Below are positions 14,385-22,445 of a stretch of DNA of 64,000 nt, one piece after another. The DNA lies in contig JADJON010000003.1 in the NCBI GenBank assembly GCA_016713765.1, positions 744,001 through 808,000 on the forward strand. The letters run 5' to 3'. Numbering within the stretch: the stretch's first letter is position 1; each line of letters begins with the position of its first letter. Source of the stretch: Bacteroidota bacterium (GTDB lineage Bacteria > Bacteroidota > Bacteroidia > AKYH767-A > 2013-40CM-41-45). A program made the translations under genes and the position numbers. Below the pieces are notes generated by a model. That model was given only the letters and a program-made list of their open reading frames with translations. It did no database searches and was not told the DNA's origin.

Positions 14385-14734
14385 CGCGTTTCGGATTCTG
14401 GCTGATAAGCATCACGTTCTTCTTCTCCGCATGTTCACGGAAAGAGACCCCGTTGCCGGAAGGCATCCTGGACCGAAAAGCATTGGTACCCGTTCTGGTG
14501 GATGTACACCTGGCGCAAGCATCCGTCGCCATCCTGCGAACCGCCGATACTACTGCCCATGCCATGGGCGATTACATGGATTTCATTCTCCGGCAACACG
14601 GATTGGATACCGCGACCTATGCACGCACCATCCGTTATTACGGTGAGCATCCGGATTTGCTCTCTGAGCTTTACGATGATGTCATTGACGAACTGAGCAG
14701 GATCCAAGGGGAAGCACAGCAGAAAAACGACTGA
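14381..14734 (+). CDS. DUF4296 lipoprotein
   Basis: A 117-residue protein starting at GTG 14381, overlapping the dihydroorotase stop by 4 bases (GTGA). A short signal (FGFWLISITFFFSAC) ends in a lipobox cysteine at about residue 18. The body has the DUF4296 pattern: PEGILDRKALVPVLVDVHLAQA, then an IRYYGEHPDLLSELYDDVIDELSRI helix that in relatives includes YYxxHP. The family is restricted to Bacteroidota and has no known function. Translational coupling with pyrC is conserved in many genomes. Confidence 0.9.
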   Translation: MTRFGFWLISITFFFSACSRKETPLPEGILDRKALVPVLVDVHLAQASVAILRTADTTAHAMGDYMDFILRQHGLDTATYARTIRYYGEHPDLLSELYDDVIDELSRIQGEAQQKND

Positions 14735-14752
14735 CCCGCCACCGGTGTCAGT

Positions 14753-15772
14753 CTAGCGTATTGAATCCAGAAAGATCCTGCAATTTTCCAGTACCGATTC
14801 CCTGACCGGAATGAAATCCATTCCGAGCACTTTTCGCGCTTTGTCATTCCGGTAAACCCACTGCTTACCGCTGCTGCGTGCCGTCTCCCGGGTTACCAGT
14901 GGTTTTCGCCCCGTGATGCTGGAGAAAAGCGATTCCCACCGCCATGCCAATCCGGCCATCCAGGGTTTAACCGGGATACGTGGCGCCTCTTTGCCAAATC
15001 CTTCACTCATCCACGATAACAGTTCTTTATACCCGACGTTTTCTGACGAAAGCAGAAAACGTTCACCTGTGATGCGTTGATCCCAGCAGCGTAGTAGCGC
15101 ACTGCTGACATCCCGAACGTCGACGAAGCCCGTCGATCCCAACGGGTAGAGACGCAGGCCTTCGTATACACGCCTGAACAAAGCGGAACTTCCGAAATTC
15201 CAATCACCCGGGCCCAATACAATGGTCGGATTCACCATGCAGGCGTTGAGTCCTTCCTCCATTCCTCTCCAAACCTCCCGTTCGCCTCCGTACTTGCTGA
15301 TGGCGTATGCGGTATTGTAACGCGATGTCTTCCAGAATGTGTTTTCATCGACCGGCACCCCTTCATCCGTCCTGCCAAGTGCAGCTACTGAGCTGACGTA
15401 CCCCAACCACTCCACGCCCAACTCGAGGCAGGCATTCACGAGGTCCGCCGTCACGTCCTTGTTGACACGCAAAAGCAGATCACGGTCGGATGGGGCAAAG
15501 GAAACCAGGGCCGCGGCATGAAAGACGAAACGAATCCCCGAAAGCGCTTCGTTGATATCATATAGGTCAAGCAGATCGCCTTCGAACCAGTCTACTCCTT
15601 CCAGCAGGGATTCCTGCCCCCGGAACATGCGGTTAACCACACCCATGGAAGAAGTCGGCCTCCTGAAAGCCCGGACTGAATGGCCACGCATACGGAGATC
15701 CAGCAGCAGGCGAGCGCCCACCAGGCCGGTTGACCCGGTCAGCAGGATATCCGGTTTGGCGCTTCCGTTCAT
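14753..15772 (-). CDS. NAD-dependent epimerase/dehydratase family protein
   Basis: A 339-residue extended short-chain dehydrogenase. The Rossmann motif is LTGSTGLVGARLL (11-23, TGxxGxxG). The catalytic Y-x-x-x-K appears as YAISK, and the upstream catalytic Ser lies in YVSSVAALG. It resembles dihydroflavonol-4-reductase-like enzymes of Bacteroidota. The substrate cannot be told from sequence. It is transcribed opposite to tyrS, with an 83-base intergenic region between the two starts. Confidence 0.88.
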   Translation of the reverse strand: MNGSAKPDILLTGSTGLVGARLLLDLRMRGHSVRAFRRPTSSMGVVNRMFRGQESLLEGVDWFEGDLLDLYDINEALSGIRFVFHAAALVSFAPSDRDLLLRVNKDVTADLVNACLELGVEWLGYVSSVAALGRTDEGVPVDENTFWKTSRYNTAYAISKYGGEREVWRGMEEGLNACMVNPTIVLGPGDWNFGSSALFRRVYEGLRLYPLGSTGFVDVRDVSSALLRCWDQRITGERFLLSSENVGYKELLSWMSEGFGKEAPRIPVKPWMAGLAWRWESLFSSITGRKPLVTRETARSSGKQWVYRNDKARKVLGMDFIPVRESVLENCRIFLDSIR

Positions 15773-15831
15773 GGCCTGCGAAGATGGGAATAGTTTTGAA
15801 AAAGGAGGGTAGCCATAACGTAGATGACGGC

Positions 15832-15839
15832 TATCTTTG
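15832..15839 (+). promoter_or_regulatory. Bacteroidota -7 promoter element of tyrS
   Basis: TATCTTTG matches TAnnTTTG and lies 16 bases before the tyrS ATG. The only TTTG upstream (15795-15798) is 33 bases away, which is longer than the usual spacing, so the -33 box is uncertain. Confidence 0.5.
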
Positions 15840-15855
15840 ACGCCAAATCCGATCT

Positions 15856-17139
15856 ATGAAAAAGGACTTTGTCGAGGAACTGAAGTGGCGGGGCATGTTG
15901 CAGGATATGATCCCCGGGACCGATGAACTTTTAAGAAAGCAGATGGTCCGCGGGTATATCGGATTCGACCCGACCGCTGATTCCCTGGGTGTCGGCAACA
16001 TGGTGCAGATCATGACCTTGCTGCACTTCCAGCAAGCCGGGCATCAACCCATCGCCCTCATCGGAGGCGCTACGGGTATGGTCGGCGATCCTTCCGGCAA
16101 ATCGCAGGAACGCAATCTTCTGGATGAAGCACAATTGCAGCACAACCTGCAGCGGCAGAAGGCACAATTGGAGAAATTCCTTGATTTCGATTGTGGCGCG
16201 AACTCAGCGCGCATCGTCAATAATTACGACTGGTTCCGCGAATTCTCCTTCCTCGATTTTATCCGGGATGTGGGAAAGCACATCACGATCAATTATATGC
16301 TGGCAAAGGATTCGGTTCAAAAGCGCCTTGAGACCGGCATGTCGTTTACGGAGTTCTCCTACCAGTTGGTCCAGGGCTACGACTTCTATCACCTGTGGAA
16401 AAACGAAGGAGTCCTGTTACAAATGGGCGGCTCCGACCAATGGGGCAACATCGTGACCGGTACGGAGCTGATCCGCCGCAAGTCATCGGGAGAAGCTTTC
16501 GCGTTGACCACTCCGCTGATCAAGAAATCGGACGGAACAAAATTCGGCAAGACGGAAGGCGGAAATGTCTGGTTGGATCCCAAGCGGACCTCTCCGTACA
16601 AATTCTACCAGTTCTGGTTGAACGCTTCCGATTCCGACGCATCGAATTACATCCGCATTTTCACGCTCCGTTCCAAGGAAGAGATAACCGCAATCGAAGA
16701 GGAACACGCCAAGGCTCCACACCTTCGGTTTTTGCAAAAAGAACTCAGCGCCGATATTACCGCGCGTGTTCACTCAAAGGCGGACCTGGACGCAGCTATC
16801 GAGGCCTCCGAGATCCTGTTTGGCAAAGGGACCGCCGATGCCCTGAAAGCATTATCGGAGGACGACCTGTTGGCGGTATTCGAAGGGGTGCCACAGATGA
16901 GGATCGCGCGCACGGAACTGGAAAATGGAATTCCCGTGATCGACCTGCTGGCCGACAAGACCGGGATTTTTCCGTCGCGCGGTGAAACGCGCAAGATGTT
17001 GCAGGGTGGCGGAGTCTCCATCAACAAACAAAAAGTGGAAGACATCGAGCGGGTCGCCGGAAAGGATGACCTGCTGAACAACCGCTATCTCCTCATTCAG
17101 AAAGGCAAGAAGAATTATTACCTGATCATCGCCGATTAA
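15856..17139 (+). CDS. tyrS: Tyrosyl-tRNA synthetase
   Basis: A 427-residue class I synthetase that charges tRNA-Tyr. The HIGH-like site is within [17 protein letters not shown] (36-52, His replaced by Asn as G-V-G-N). The tyrosine-binding [13 protein letters not shown] and GGSDQWGNI are present, and KMSKS appears as KFGKTEGG. The C-terminal S4 RNA-binding domain is [23 protein letters not shown]. Full length. The stop overlaps the end of a convergent small membrane protein gene by 4 bases. Confidence 0.97.
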   Translation: MKKDFVEELKWRGMLQDMIPGTDELLRKQMVRGYIGFDPTADSLGVGNMVQIMTLLHFQQAGHQPIALIGGATGMVGDPSGKSQERNLLDEAQLQHNLQRQKAQLEKFLDFDCGANSARIVNNYDWFREFSFLDFIRDVGKHITINYMLAKDSVQKRLETGMSFTEFSYQLVQGYDFYHLWKNEGVLLQMGGSDQWGNIVTGTELIRRKSSGEAFALTTPLIKKSDGTKFGKTEGGNVWLDPKRTSPYKFYQFWLNASDSDASNYIRIFTLRSKEEITAIEEEHAKAPHLRFLQKELSADITARVHSKADLDAAIEASEILFGKGTADALKALSEDDLLAVFEGVPQMRIARTELENGIPVIDLLADKTGIFPSRGETRKMLQGGGVSINKQKVEDIERVAGKDDLLNNRYLLIQKGKKNYYLIIAD

Positions 17140-17363
17140 GGCTGATCCTGCTGATCATCGGATTGATCGCGCTTGTTCATTCTCCCTAAGAAAATCATCA
17201 GCCCAACGACCACTGCGGCCGCGAAAATGAAATTGAACATCAGGCTCATGTAATTCTCGCGGCTCAGGTGGCCCATGCGTTTTTGCATGATCCAACCGGC
17301 GAGGAGGCTGCCGATGGTGACGGAAATGATGACAATGAAAATTCGGCGGCGGTTGGAAATCAT
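17136..17363 (-). CDS. Small two-helix membrane protein
   Basis: A 75-residue protein with two hydrophobic segments ([19 protein letters not shown], residues 8-26, and [20 protein letters not shown], 41-60) and a charged tail rich in Asp and Gln. No family recognised. It lies between convergent tyrS and the upstream acyl-transferase-like gene, on the same strand as the latter. It is small, but its membrane topology and start look genuine. Confidence 0.6.
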   Translation of the reverse strand: MISNRRRIFIVIISVTIGSLLAGWIMQKRMGHLSRENYMSLMFNFIFAAAVVVGLMIFLGRMNKRDQSDDQQDQP

Positions 17364-17411
17364 ACGCTGAGTATAGGCGGCAAAGGTAGGAAGTTTCCGA
17401 GAGTAGCCCGG

Positions 17412-18395
17412 CTATAACACCAGGAGGTTGCAGCCACGAATATCCGCATGGTCGAAGCGACCCAGCACTTCAAAACTGCCTGCTCCGGCAATTCGACCGA
17501 GGTCGCCGGTCTCCAGGAAAGAACATGAATACAGGTTGGCCAGGTCGATCACGTTGATGCCCCCGCTACCGCTGTTCCTTGTCTCGAACGGATCATTGGG
17601 ATCCCGAATCACGATGCGCATCCAGGGTGGCGTTCTGAACAAACCTTCCCCGCTCGAGTAGGCTTGCGACAACAACTCCGTCATGCCGTATTCGGAATGG
17701 ATCCGACTTACACCGAAGGCCGGGCACAGGCGTTGGTGCACTTCGGCTCGTACCAGTTCTTTCCGGCGGCCCTTCATACCGCCTGTTTCCATCACAATCA
17801 GTTCGGGCCAATTCAGTTGGAATCGTTCCGCGAAATCGAGCAGGGCGAAGGTGACACCGAGTAGAAGCGTGGGCTGAGCCTGCTCACGCAACCGCAGCAG
17901 GGCATCGTGCAGATGGTCGAACTTGTCTAAGAAAAACCCTGAATCAGGATGGGCGGATGCCCGGATCAAATGATCCGTCATGTAGACAAGGGAGGAATCA
18001 TTCCGCTCCAGGTAGGACGGCAACAAGGCCAGGATGCAGTACTTTTTCGGATCACCGTAAAACAACCGGAAGCACTCCAAAAACGATCGCTCATAGAGTT
18101 TCCGATCAAGCACGTGATGCAGACTACCCGACAGACCGGTCGTGCCGCTGCTGTGGAAAAGTACGGCGTCCGGCGACGGACCGGTCACGACACGATGGGT
18201 GCGGAAGAAGTCGATGGGAAGGAAGGGTACCTGGCGCAGTTCGCGAAGGTCGGCCGGATCGCGCTGGAGTTGTCGCAGGTATTCCCGATAAACAGGGTTC
18301 TCCGATGCCTGATACCGGAATACCTCCATCGCGACCGATTCAAACTCCTGTTCGTTGCGGATGGAAAATACCTGATCAGCGAACGAGCGGTTCAT
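17412..18395 (-). CDS. LuxE/PaaK-type acyl-activating protein
   Basis: A 327-residue protein related to acyl-protein synthetase LuxE and to phenylacetate-CoA ligase-like enzymes. The phosphate-binding signature is FHSSGTTGLSGSLHHV (about 79-94), and the acidic adenylation motif appears as SEYGMTELLSQAY. ETGDLGRI and LGRFDHADIRGCNLL near the end match the late adenylate-forming motifs. It probably activates a carboxylate with ATP. Substrate unknown. It overlaps the nadB stop by 4 bases, so the two are translationally coupled. Bacteroidota relatives are often annotated simply as acyl transferase. Confidence 0.85.
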   Translation of the reverse strand: MNRSFADQVFSIRNEQEFESVAMEVFRYQASENPVYREYLRQLQRDPADLRELRQVPFLPIDFFRTHRVVTGPSPDAVLFHSSGTTGLSGSLHHVLDRKLYERSFLECFRLFYGDPKKYCILALLPSYLERNDSSLVYMTDHLIRASAHPDSGFFLDKFDHLHDALLRLREQAQPTLLLGVTFALLDFAERFQLNWPELIVMETGGMKGRRKELVRAEVHQRLCPAFGVSRIHSEYGMTELLSQAYSSGEGLFRTPPWMRIVIRDPNDPFETRNSGSGGINVIDLANLYSCSFLETGDLGRIAGAGSFEVLGRFDHADIRGCNLLVL

Positions 18396-19972
18396 GCTGA
18401 TGTCTCCTGATTCGCCGGAGGGTAATCGAGCGTATAATGAAGCCCTACGCTTTCCGGTCTAGCCATGGCCGCTTTGACGATCAGATAACCGATCGTTATC
18501 ATGTTGCGAAGCTCGCACAACATCGGACTCAGCACCGTGCGTTCGTAGAGGGCTTCTGTTTCCCCATAAAGAATGCGTAATCGGTCCAAGGCTCGTTTAA
18601 GGCGAACGTTTGACCGGACAATGCCCACATAACTGCTCATCACTTCCTGCAATTCACGGCGGTTGTGGGTGATCAATACCAACTCGTTCGGCTGGGTGGT
18701 ACCTTCCGCGTTCCAATCGGGTACGCGCTCTTCGAAGCGGATACCGTCGATCACCTCTTTCGCATGCAGCCAGGATCGATGCGCATAGACCAAGGCTTCG
18801 AGCAGGGAGTTGGATGCCAATCGGTTCCCGCCGTGTAGTCCGGTACAGGCACATTCACCGGCCGCATAGAGGTTTTGAATACTGGAACGGCCATGCTCGT
18901 CGACCAAAATCCCACCGCAGATATAGTGGGCGGCCGGCACCACCGGTATCATCGCTTTACGAATGTCGATGCCGAGCGATTCGCACTTCGAGAGGATATT
19001 GGGGAAATGAGAACGAAAATCCTCCAGGTCCAGATGACGGCAATCCAGAAAAACGAAATCCTCCCCGGTGATCTTCATCTCGTTGTCGATGGCCCGCGCC
19101 ACAATATCGCGGGGAGCAAGTGAGCCACGTTCATCGTACCGTTTCATGAATTCCTCTCCAGCCTCGTTGCGCAATACCGCGCCGTGCCCCCGTACCGCTT
19201 CGGATATCAGGAAAGACGGATGCTCACCGGGATTGTACAAGGCTGTCGGGTGAAACTGAATGAACTCCATGTCCTTCACCTTCCCCTTGGCGCGATACAC
19301 CATGGCGATACCGTCGCCGGTCGCGATGATGGGGTTGGTCGTTGCCTTGTAAACCTGTCCGGCGCCTCCGGTAGCGACCAACGTAATGCGGGAGAGTACG
19401 GTCTCGATCTCGCGTGTCTGGGTGTTCAACACATAAGCGCCATAGCAGGCTACACCGGGCATACTGCGACGGACTTCTTCACCCAGGTGATGCTGGGTGA
19501 TCAGGTCGACCGCGAAGTAATGCGAGTGGATCTCAATGTTCGGATGTTTGCGAACCTGCTCAAGCAAGGCCCGTTCGATCTCGTTCCCGGTCGCGTCCTT
19601 GAAGTGGAGCACCCGGTGTTCGCTATGACCACCTTCCCGCGCGAGGTCGTAGTCGCCCTGCGCATTACGATCGAAACGTGTCCCCCACTCGATGATCTCG
19701 CGGATCCGCTCGGCACCTTCGGTGACCACCATGCGGACCACGTCCTCCCTGCACAGTCCGGCACCTGCGATGAGGGTATCCCGGATGTGCTTTTCGAATG
19801 TATCCGGCGCATGCATGACACCGGCGATTCCTCCCTGGGCGTATTTGGTGTTGGATTCATCGGCTCGCGCCTTGGTCATAATCATGACCTTGCCCTTTTC
19901 CGCCGCTTTCAGGGCGAAGGTGAGCCCGGCAATGCCGGAACCCAGAACGAGGAAATCGGTTTCCTTGCGCAT
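18392..19972 (-). CDS. nadB: L-aspartate oxidase
   Basis: A 526-residue FAD enzyme of NAD synthesis that oxidises L-aspartate to iminoaspartate. The FAD-binding motif is VLGSGIAGLTFALKAAEKG (9-27). Further motifs are SNTKYAQGGIAGV, EGGHSEHRVLHFKDATG, ATGGAGQVY, the active-site stretch EFIQFHPTALYNPG, GAVLRNEAGEEFM, and LYAAGECACTGLHGGNRLASNSLLEALV. Full length. The related nadA and nadC are not next to it. Its 3' end overlaps the LuxE/PaaK-like gene. Confidence 0.97.
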   Translation of the reverse strand: MRKETDFLVLGSGIAGLTFALKAAEKGKVMIMTKARADESNTKYAQGGIAGVMHAPDTFEKHIRDTLIAGAGLCREDVVRMVVTEGAERIREIIEWGTRFDRNAQGDYDLAREGGHSEHRVLHFKDATGNEIERALLEQVRKHPNIEIHSHYFAVDLITQHHLGEEVRRSMPGVACYGAYVLNTQTREIETVLSRITLVATGGAGQVYKATTNPIIATGDGIAMVYRAKGKVKDMEFIQFHPTALYNPGEHPSFLISEAVRGHGAVLRNEAGEEFMKRYDERGSLAPRDIVARAIDNEMKITGEDFVFLDCRHLDLEDFRSHFPNILSKCESLGIDIRKAMIPVVPAAHYICGGILVDEHGRSSIQNLYAAGECACTGLHGGNRLASNSLLEALVYAHRSWLHAKEVIDGIRFEERVPDWNAEGTTQPNELVLITHNRRELQEVMSSYVGIVRSNVRLKRALDRLRILYGETEALYERTVLSPMLCELRNMITIGYLIVKAAMARPESVGLHYTLDYPPANQETSA

Positions 19973-20044
19973 AATGCCGTTTCAGGCGATAAAAATACAA
20001 AATGCCCCGGCCTGCCTGAACTTTCCTCCTCCGGTAAGGGTTCT

Positions 20045-20052
20045 TACCTTTG
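20045..20052 (+). promoter_or_regulatory. Bacteroidota -7 promoter element of the nfu gene
   Basis: TACCTTTG, a perfect TAnnTTTG match, ends 7 bases before the ATG at 20060. Like the ruvB promoter, this predicts a nearly leaderless message and helps fix the start. Confidence 0.6.
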
Positions 20053-20059
20053 CATTATC

Positions 20060-20647
20060 ATGATAGCGCCGAAGAAAGTCTGGACCGTTTACGCCGAATC
20101 GACCCCGAACCCTGCGACGATGAAATTCGTCGCCAGCCAGTTTCTCCTGCTGGAAGGGCACGTTGAATACACCGATCCGGCACAGGCAGGCAACTGCCCG
20201 CTCGCGCGCCGGCTGTTTGAATTTTCCGGAATAACCGGGGTGTTTATCATGAGCAACTTCGTGACGATCACCAAGCGCGAAGGAATCGAGTGGTTTGAAT
20301 TCATGCCGATCCTGCGGGAGTTTATCAAAAGCTACCTGGAATCGGGAGACCCGGTCTTTACGGGACCCGCTAACCAGATGGCCGATGCTTCGATCGGACG
20401 CACCACGGTCGGAAACGAACTGGAAGACCGTATCATCGCAACACTGGATGAATACGTTAAGCCGGCCCTCGAACAGGACGGCGGAGCGATCCAGTTCAAA
20501 TCGTTCGAAGACGGAAAAGTCACCGTGATCCTTCAAGGCGCATGTTCGGGTTGCCCCTCCTCTACCATGACGCTGAAATCGGGAATCGAGCAATTGCTGC
20601 GCACCATGATTCCCGAAGTAAAGGAAGTCGTCGCGGAAGCCAACTGA
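20060..20647 (+). CDS. NifU/Nfu-type Fe-S cluster carrier protein
   Basis: A 195-residue protein that carries and delivers Fe-S clusters to target enzymes. The N-terminal Nfu_N domain (TPNPATMKFVASQFLLLEG, FSGITGVFIMSNFVTITK, residues 15-75) is followed by the NifU C-terminal domain with the cluster-binding C-x-x-C in GACSGCPSSTMTLKSGIEQLL (about 167-187). The ATG at 20060 is preferred over far-upstream starts in the same open frame, because that upstream region is nadB antisense and because the promoter element lies just before 20060. Confidence 0.95.
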   Translation: MIAPKKVWTVYAESTPNPATMKFVASQFLLLEGHVEYTDPAQAGNCPLARRLFEFSGITGVFIMSNFVTITKREGIEWFEFMPILREFIKSYLESGDPVFTGPANQMADASIGRTTVGNELEDRIIATLDEYVKPALEQDGGAIQFKSFEDGKVTVILQGACSGCPSSTMTLKSGIEQLLRTMIPEVKEVVAEAN

Positions 20648-21211
20648 TCACTCCCGCAGCCGGGATTCGCTGAGCCGTTCATAATGAACTCCGGAAGGGG
20701 TGGAATGCGTCCTCCACAGTCCGATCCGATCAACCTTTAATGCTGCCGGAAGTTCATCCGGAAGTACCACTTCCGACCGAACATCATGACCGCCCCGTAT
20801 CCTCGCCAGCGTTATATGTGGTACGGGTTGCTGAATCGAATTCCCCGTATTCTGAAAGGTTGCCAAAGCAAGTCGCAGCCGGTCGTGCAGCTTCAGGAAA
20901 TCAACTGATTGTTCGAACGCCAGCCAGATCATCGACGGGTGTGCCGCCTTCCCTCTGAATTCGAAAATCCGCGGAGATAAGGTGAAAGCCGGTAATTCGA
21001 GCGCGATCCTTTCCACGTTCGAAAGAATAACGGGAGTCAATTCCGCTTGAACAGGACCGATAAAGTATGCGGTCAGATGAAGATTGGACCGAAGTGTCGG
21101 GCGGACACCGGCTACGCCGGCAAGGTGATCCAGAAAAGGCAATATGGCATGCTCTAGTTCCGCAGGTAACGGAACCGCGACAAACAACCGGTGTTGGGGA
21201 TCAGAGTCCAA
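20648..21211 (-). CDS. thpR: RNA 2',3'-cyclic phosphodiesterase (ThpR/LigT family)
   Basis: A 187-residue 2H phosphoesterase. The two catalytic H-x-T motifs are visible as [10 protein letters not shown] (about residues 44-53) and [12 protein letters not shown] (about 129-140). It opens 2',3'-cyclic phosphates at RNA ends. The N-terminal [16 protein letters not shown] is typical. It overlaps the 3' end of the E2 gene by 11 bases and is probably co-transcribed with it. It converges on the nfu gene with no gap. Confidence 0.93.
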   Translation of the reverse strand: MDSDPQHRLFVAVPLPAELEHAILPFLDHLAGVAGVRPTLRSNLHLTAYFIGPVQAELTPVILSNVERIALELPAFTLSPRIFEFRGKAAHPSMIWLAFEQSVDFLKLHDRLRLALATFQNTGNSIQQPVPHITLARIRGGHDVRSEVVLPDELPAALKVDRIGLWRTHSTPSGVHYERLSESRLRE

Positions 21212-22418
21212 GCAACGAACGCATCGGATCGCCTCCGCCGAAGAGCATCCGGATCGGATCTTCCAACTGTTGTTTCACCTTCACCAGGAACCCAACCGAT
21301 TCACGGCCGTCAATGATGCGGTGATCGTACGACAGCGCCACGTACATGACCGGTCGGATCTCCACCTTGCCCTGAACCGCCACCGGTCGTTCCACAATGT
21401 TATGCATGCCCAGAATGGCACTTTGCGGCGGGTTGATGATCGGTGTCGAGAGCATTGAGCCGAAGACTCCGCCATTCGTGATCGTGAACGTTCCCCCGGT
21501 CATCTCTTCCAGTGATAACTTGCCTTCGCGTGCACGGCCGGCCAGTTCGAGGATGGTACTTTCGATCTCGGCGAGCGAGCGTGATTCCGCATTCCGGATG
21601 ACGGGGACCATCAAGCCTTTGGGAGCACTCACGGCTATACCGATATCGCAGTAATCGTTGTAAACCAACTCGCTTCCGTCGATACGGGCATTCACCGCCG
21701 GGAACGCGGCAAGGGCTTCACAGACCGCTTTGGTGAAGAAGGACATGAATCCCAGGTTGACGCCGTGAGTTTCTTTGAACGTATCCTTGTACTGCTTCCG
21801 GATCGCCATGATGGCACTCATGTCGACTTCGTTGAAGGTGGTCAACATGGCGGTCTCTTGCTTGACTGCGACAAGACGTTCCGCTACCCGCTTGCGCAGC
21901 ATCGACATTTTCTCTCTGCGTTCCTCTCTGCTGCCGGGCTTCCGCGACGGGGCAGGTGTTGCAGCCATCGCATCAGCTTTGGTGATCCTTCCTCCGGGGC
22001 CACTGCCATTCACCTGGGCGGCTTGCACGCCTTTTTCCCGAAGAATCTTATCGGCTGCAGGAGAAGGGATGCCTGCTGCAGCGGCTTTAGCCGGTTTAGC
22101 GGCAGGAGTTGTTGCAGGAACCGCTGCAACTGCCGGAGCAGCTTTGGGTTCCGCCTTCGGTTTGGCGGCGGGAGCTGCTACGGACGAATCGATGGAACAA
22201 ACGACCTTTCCGACCGGAACGGTCTCGCCTTCCGCTACCAGGATCCGGATCTGACCGGAGGCTTCGGCATTCAGCGTCAGGGTCGCTTTGTCTGAATCAA
22301 TCTCGCAGATCTCCTCGTCCTTCTCGACATAGTCGCCATCCTTTTTCAGCCAGCGGGCGATTTGAACTTCCGTGATCGATTCGCCGGGGCTCGGCACTTT
22401 CATTTCTACAACAGCCAT
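21201..22418 (-). CDS. sucB: Dihydrolipoyllysine-residue succinyltransferase (2-oxoglutarate dehydrogenase E2)
   Basis: A 405-residue E2 subunit. The lipoyl domain holds the modified lysine in [17 protein letters not shown] (K44). After an Ala/Pro/Lys-rich linker (90-120) comes an E3-binding domain ([32 protein letters not shown]). The catalytic acyltransferase domain ends with [15 protein letters not shown], which carries the active His and Asp. It passes succinyl groups to CoA in the TCA cycle. It lies 27 bases downstream of sucA on the same strand. No E3 gene is adjacent. Confidence 0.96.
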   Translation of the reverse strand: MAVVEMKVPSPGESITEVQIARWLKKDGDYVEKDEEICEIDSDKATLTLNAEASGQIRILVAEGETVPVGKVVCSIDSSVAAPAAKPKAEPKAAPAVAAVPATTPAAKPAKAAAAGIPSPAADKILREKGVQAAQVNGSGPGGRITKADAMAATPAPSRKPGSREERREKMSMLRKRVAERLVAVKQETAMLTTFNEVDMSAIMAIRKQYKDTFKETHGVNLGFMSFFTKAVCEALAAFPAVNARIDGSELVYNDYCDIGIAVSAPKGLMVPVIRNAESRSLAEIESTILELAGRAREGKLSLEEMTGGTFTITNGGVFGSMLSTPIINPPQSAILGMHNIVERPVAVQGKVEIRPVMYVALSYDHRIIDGRESVGFLVKVKQQLEDPIRMLFGGGDPMRSLLGL

Positions 22419-22445
22419 GATTATTCGGAGTAGTAAGGGTAAAAA

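Noticed and set aside
19184..20059. Upstream extension of the nfu frame
   Set aside because: This part is antisense to nadB. The Nfu_N domain and the TACCTTTG element support the start at 20060.
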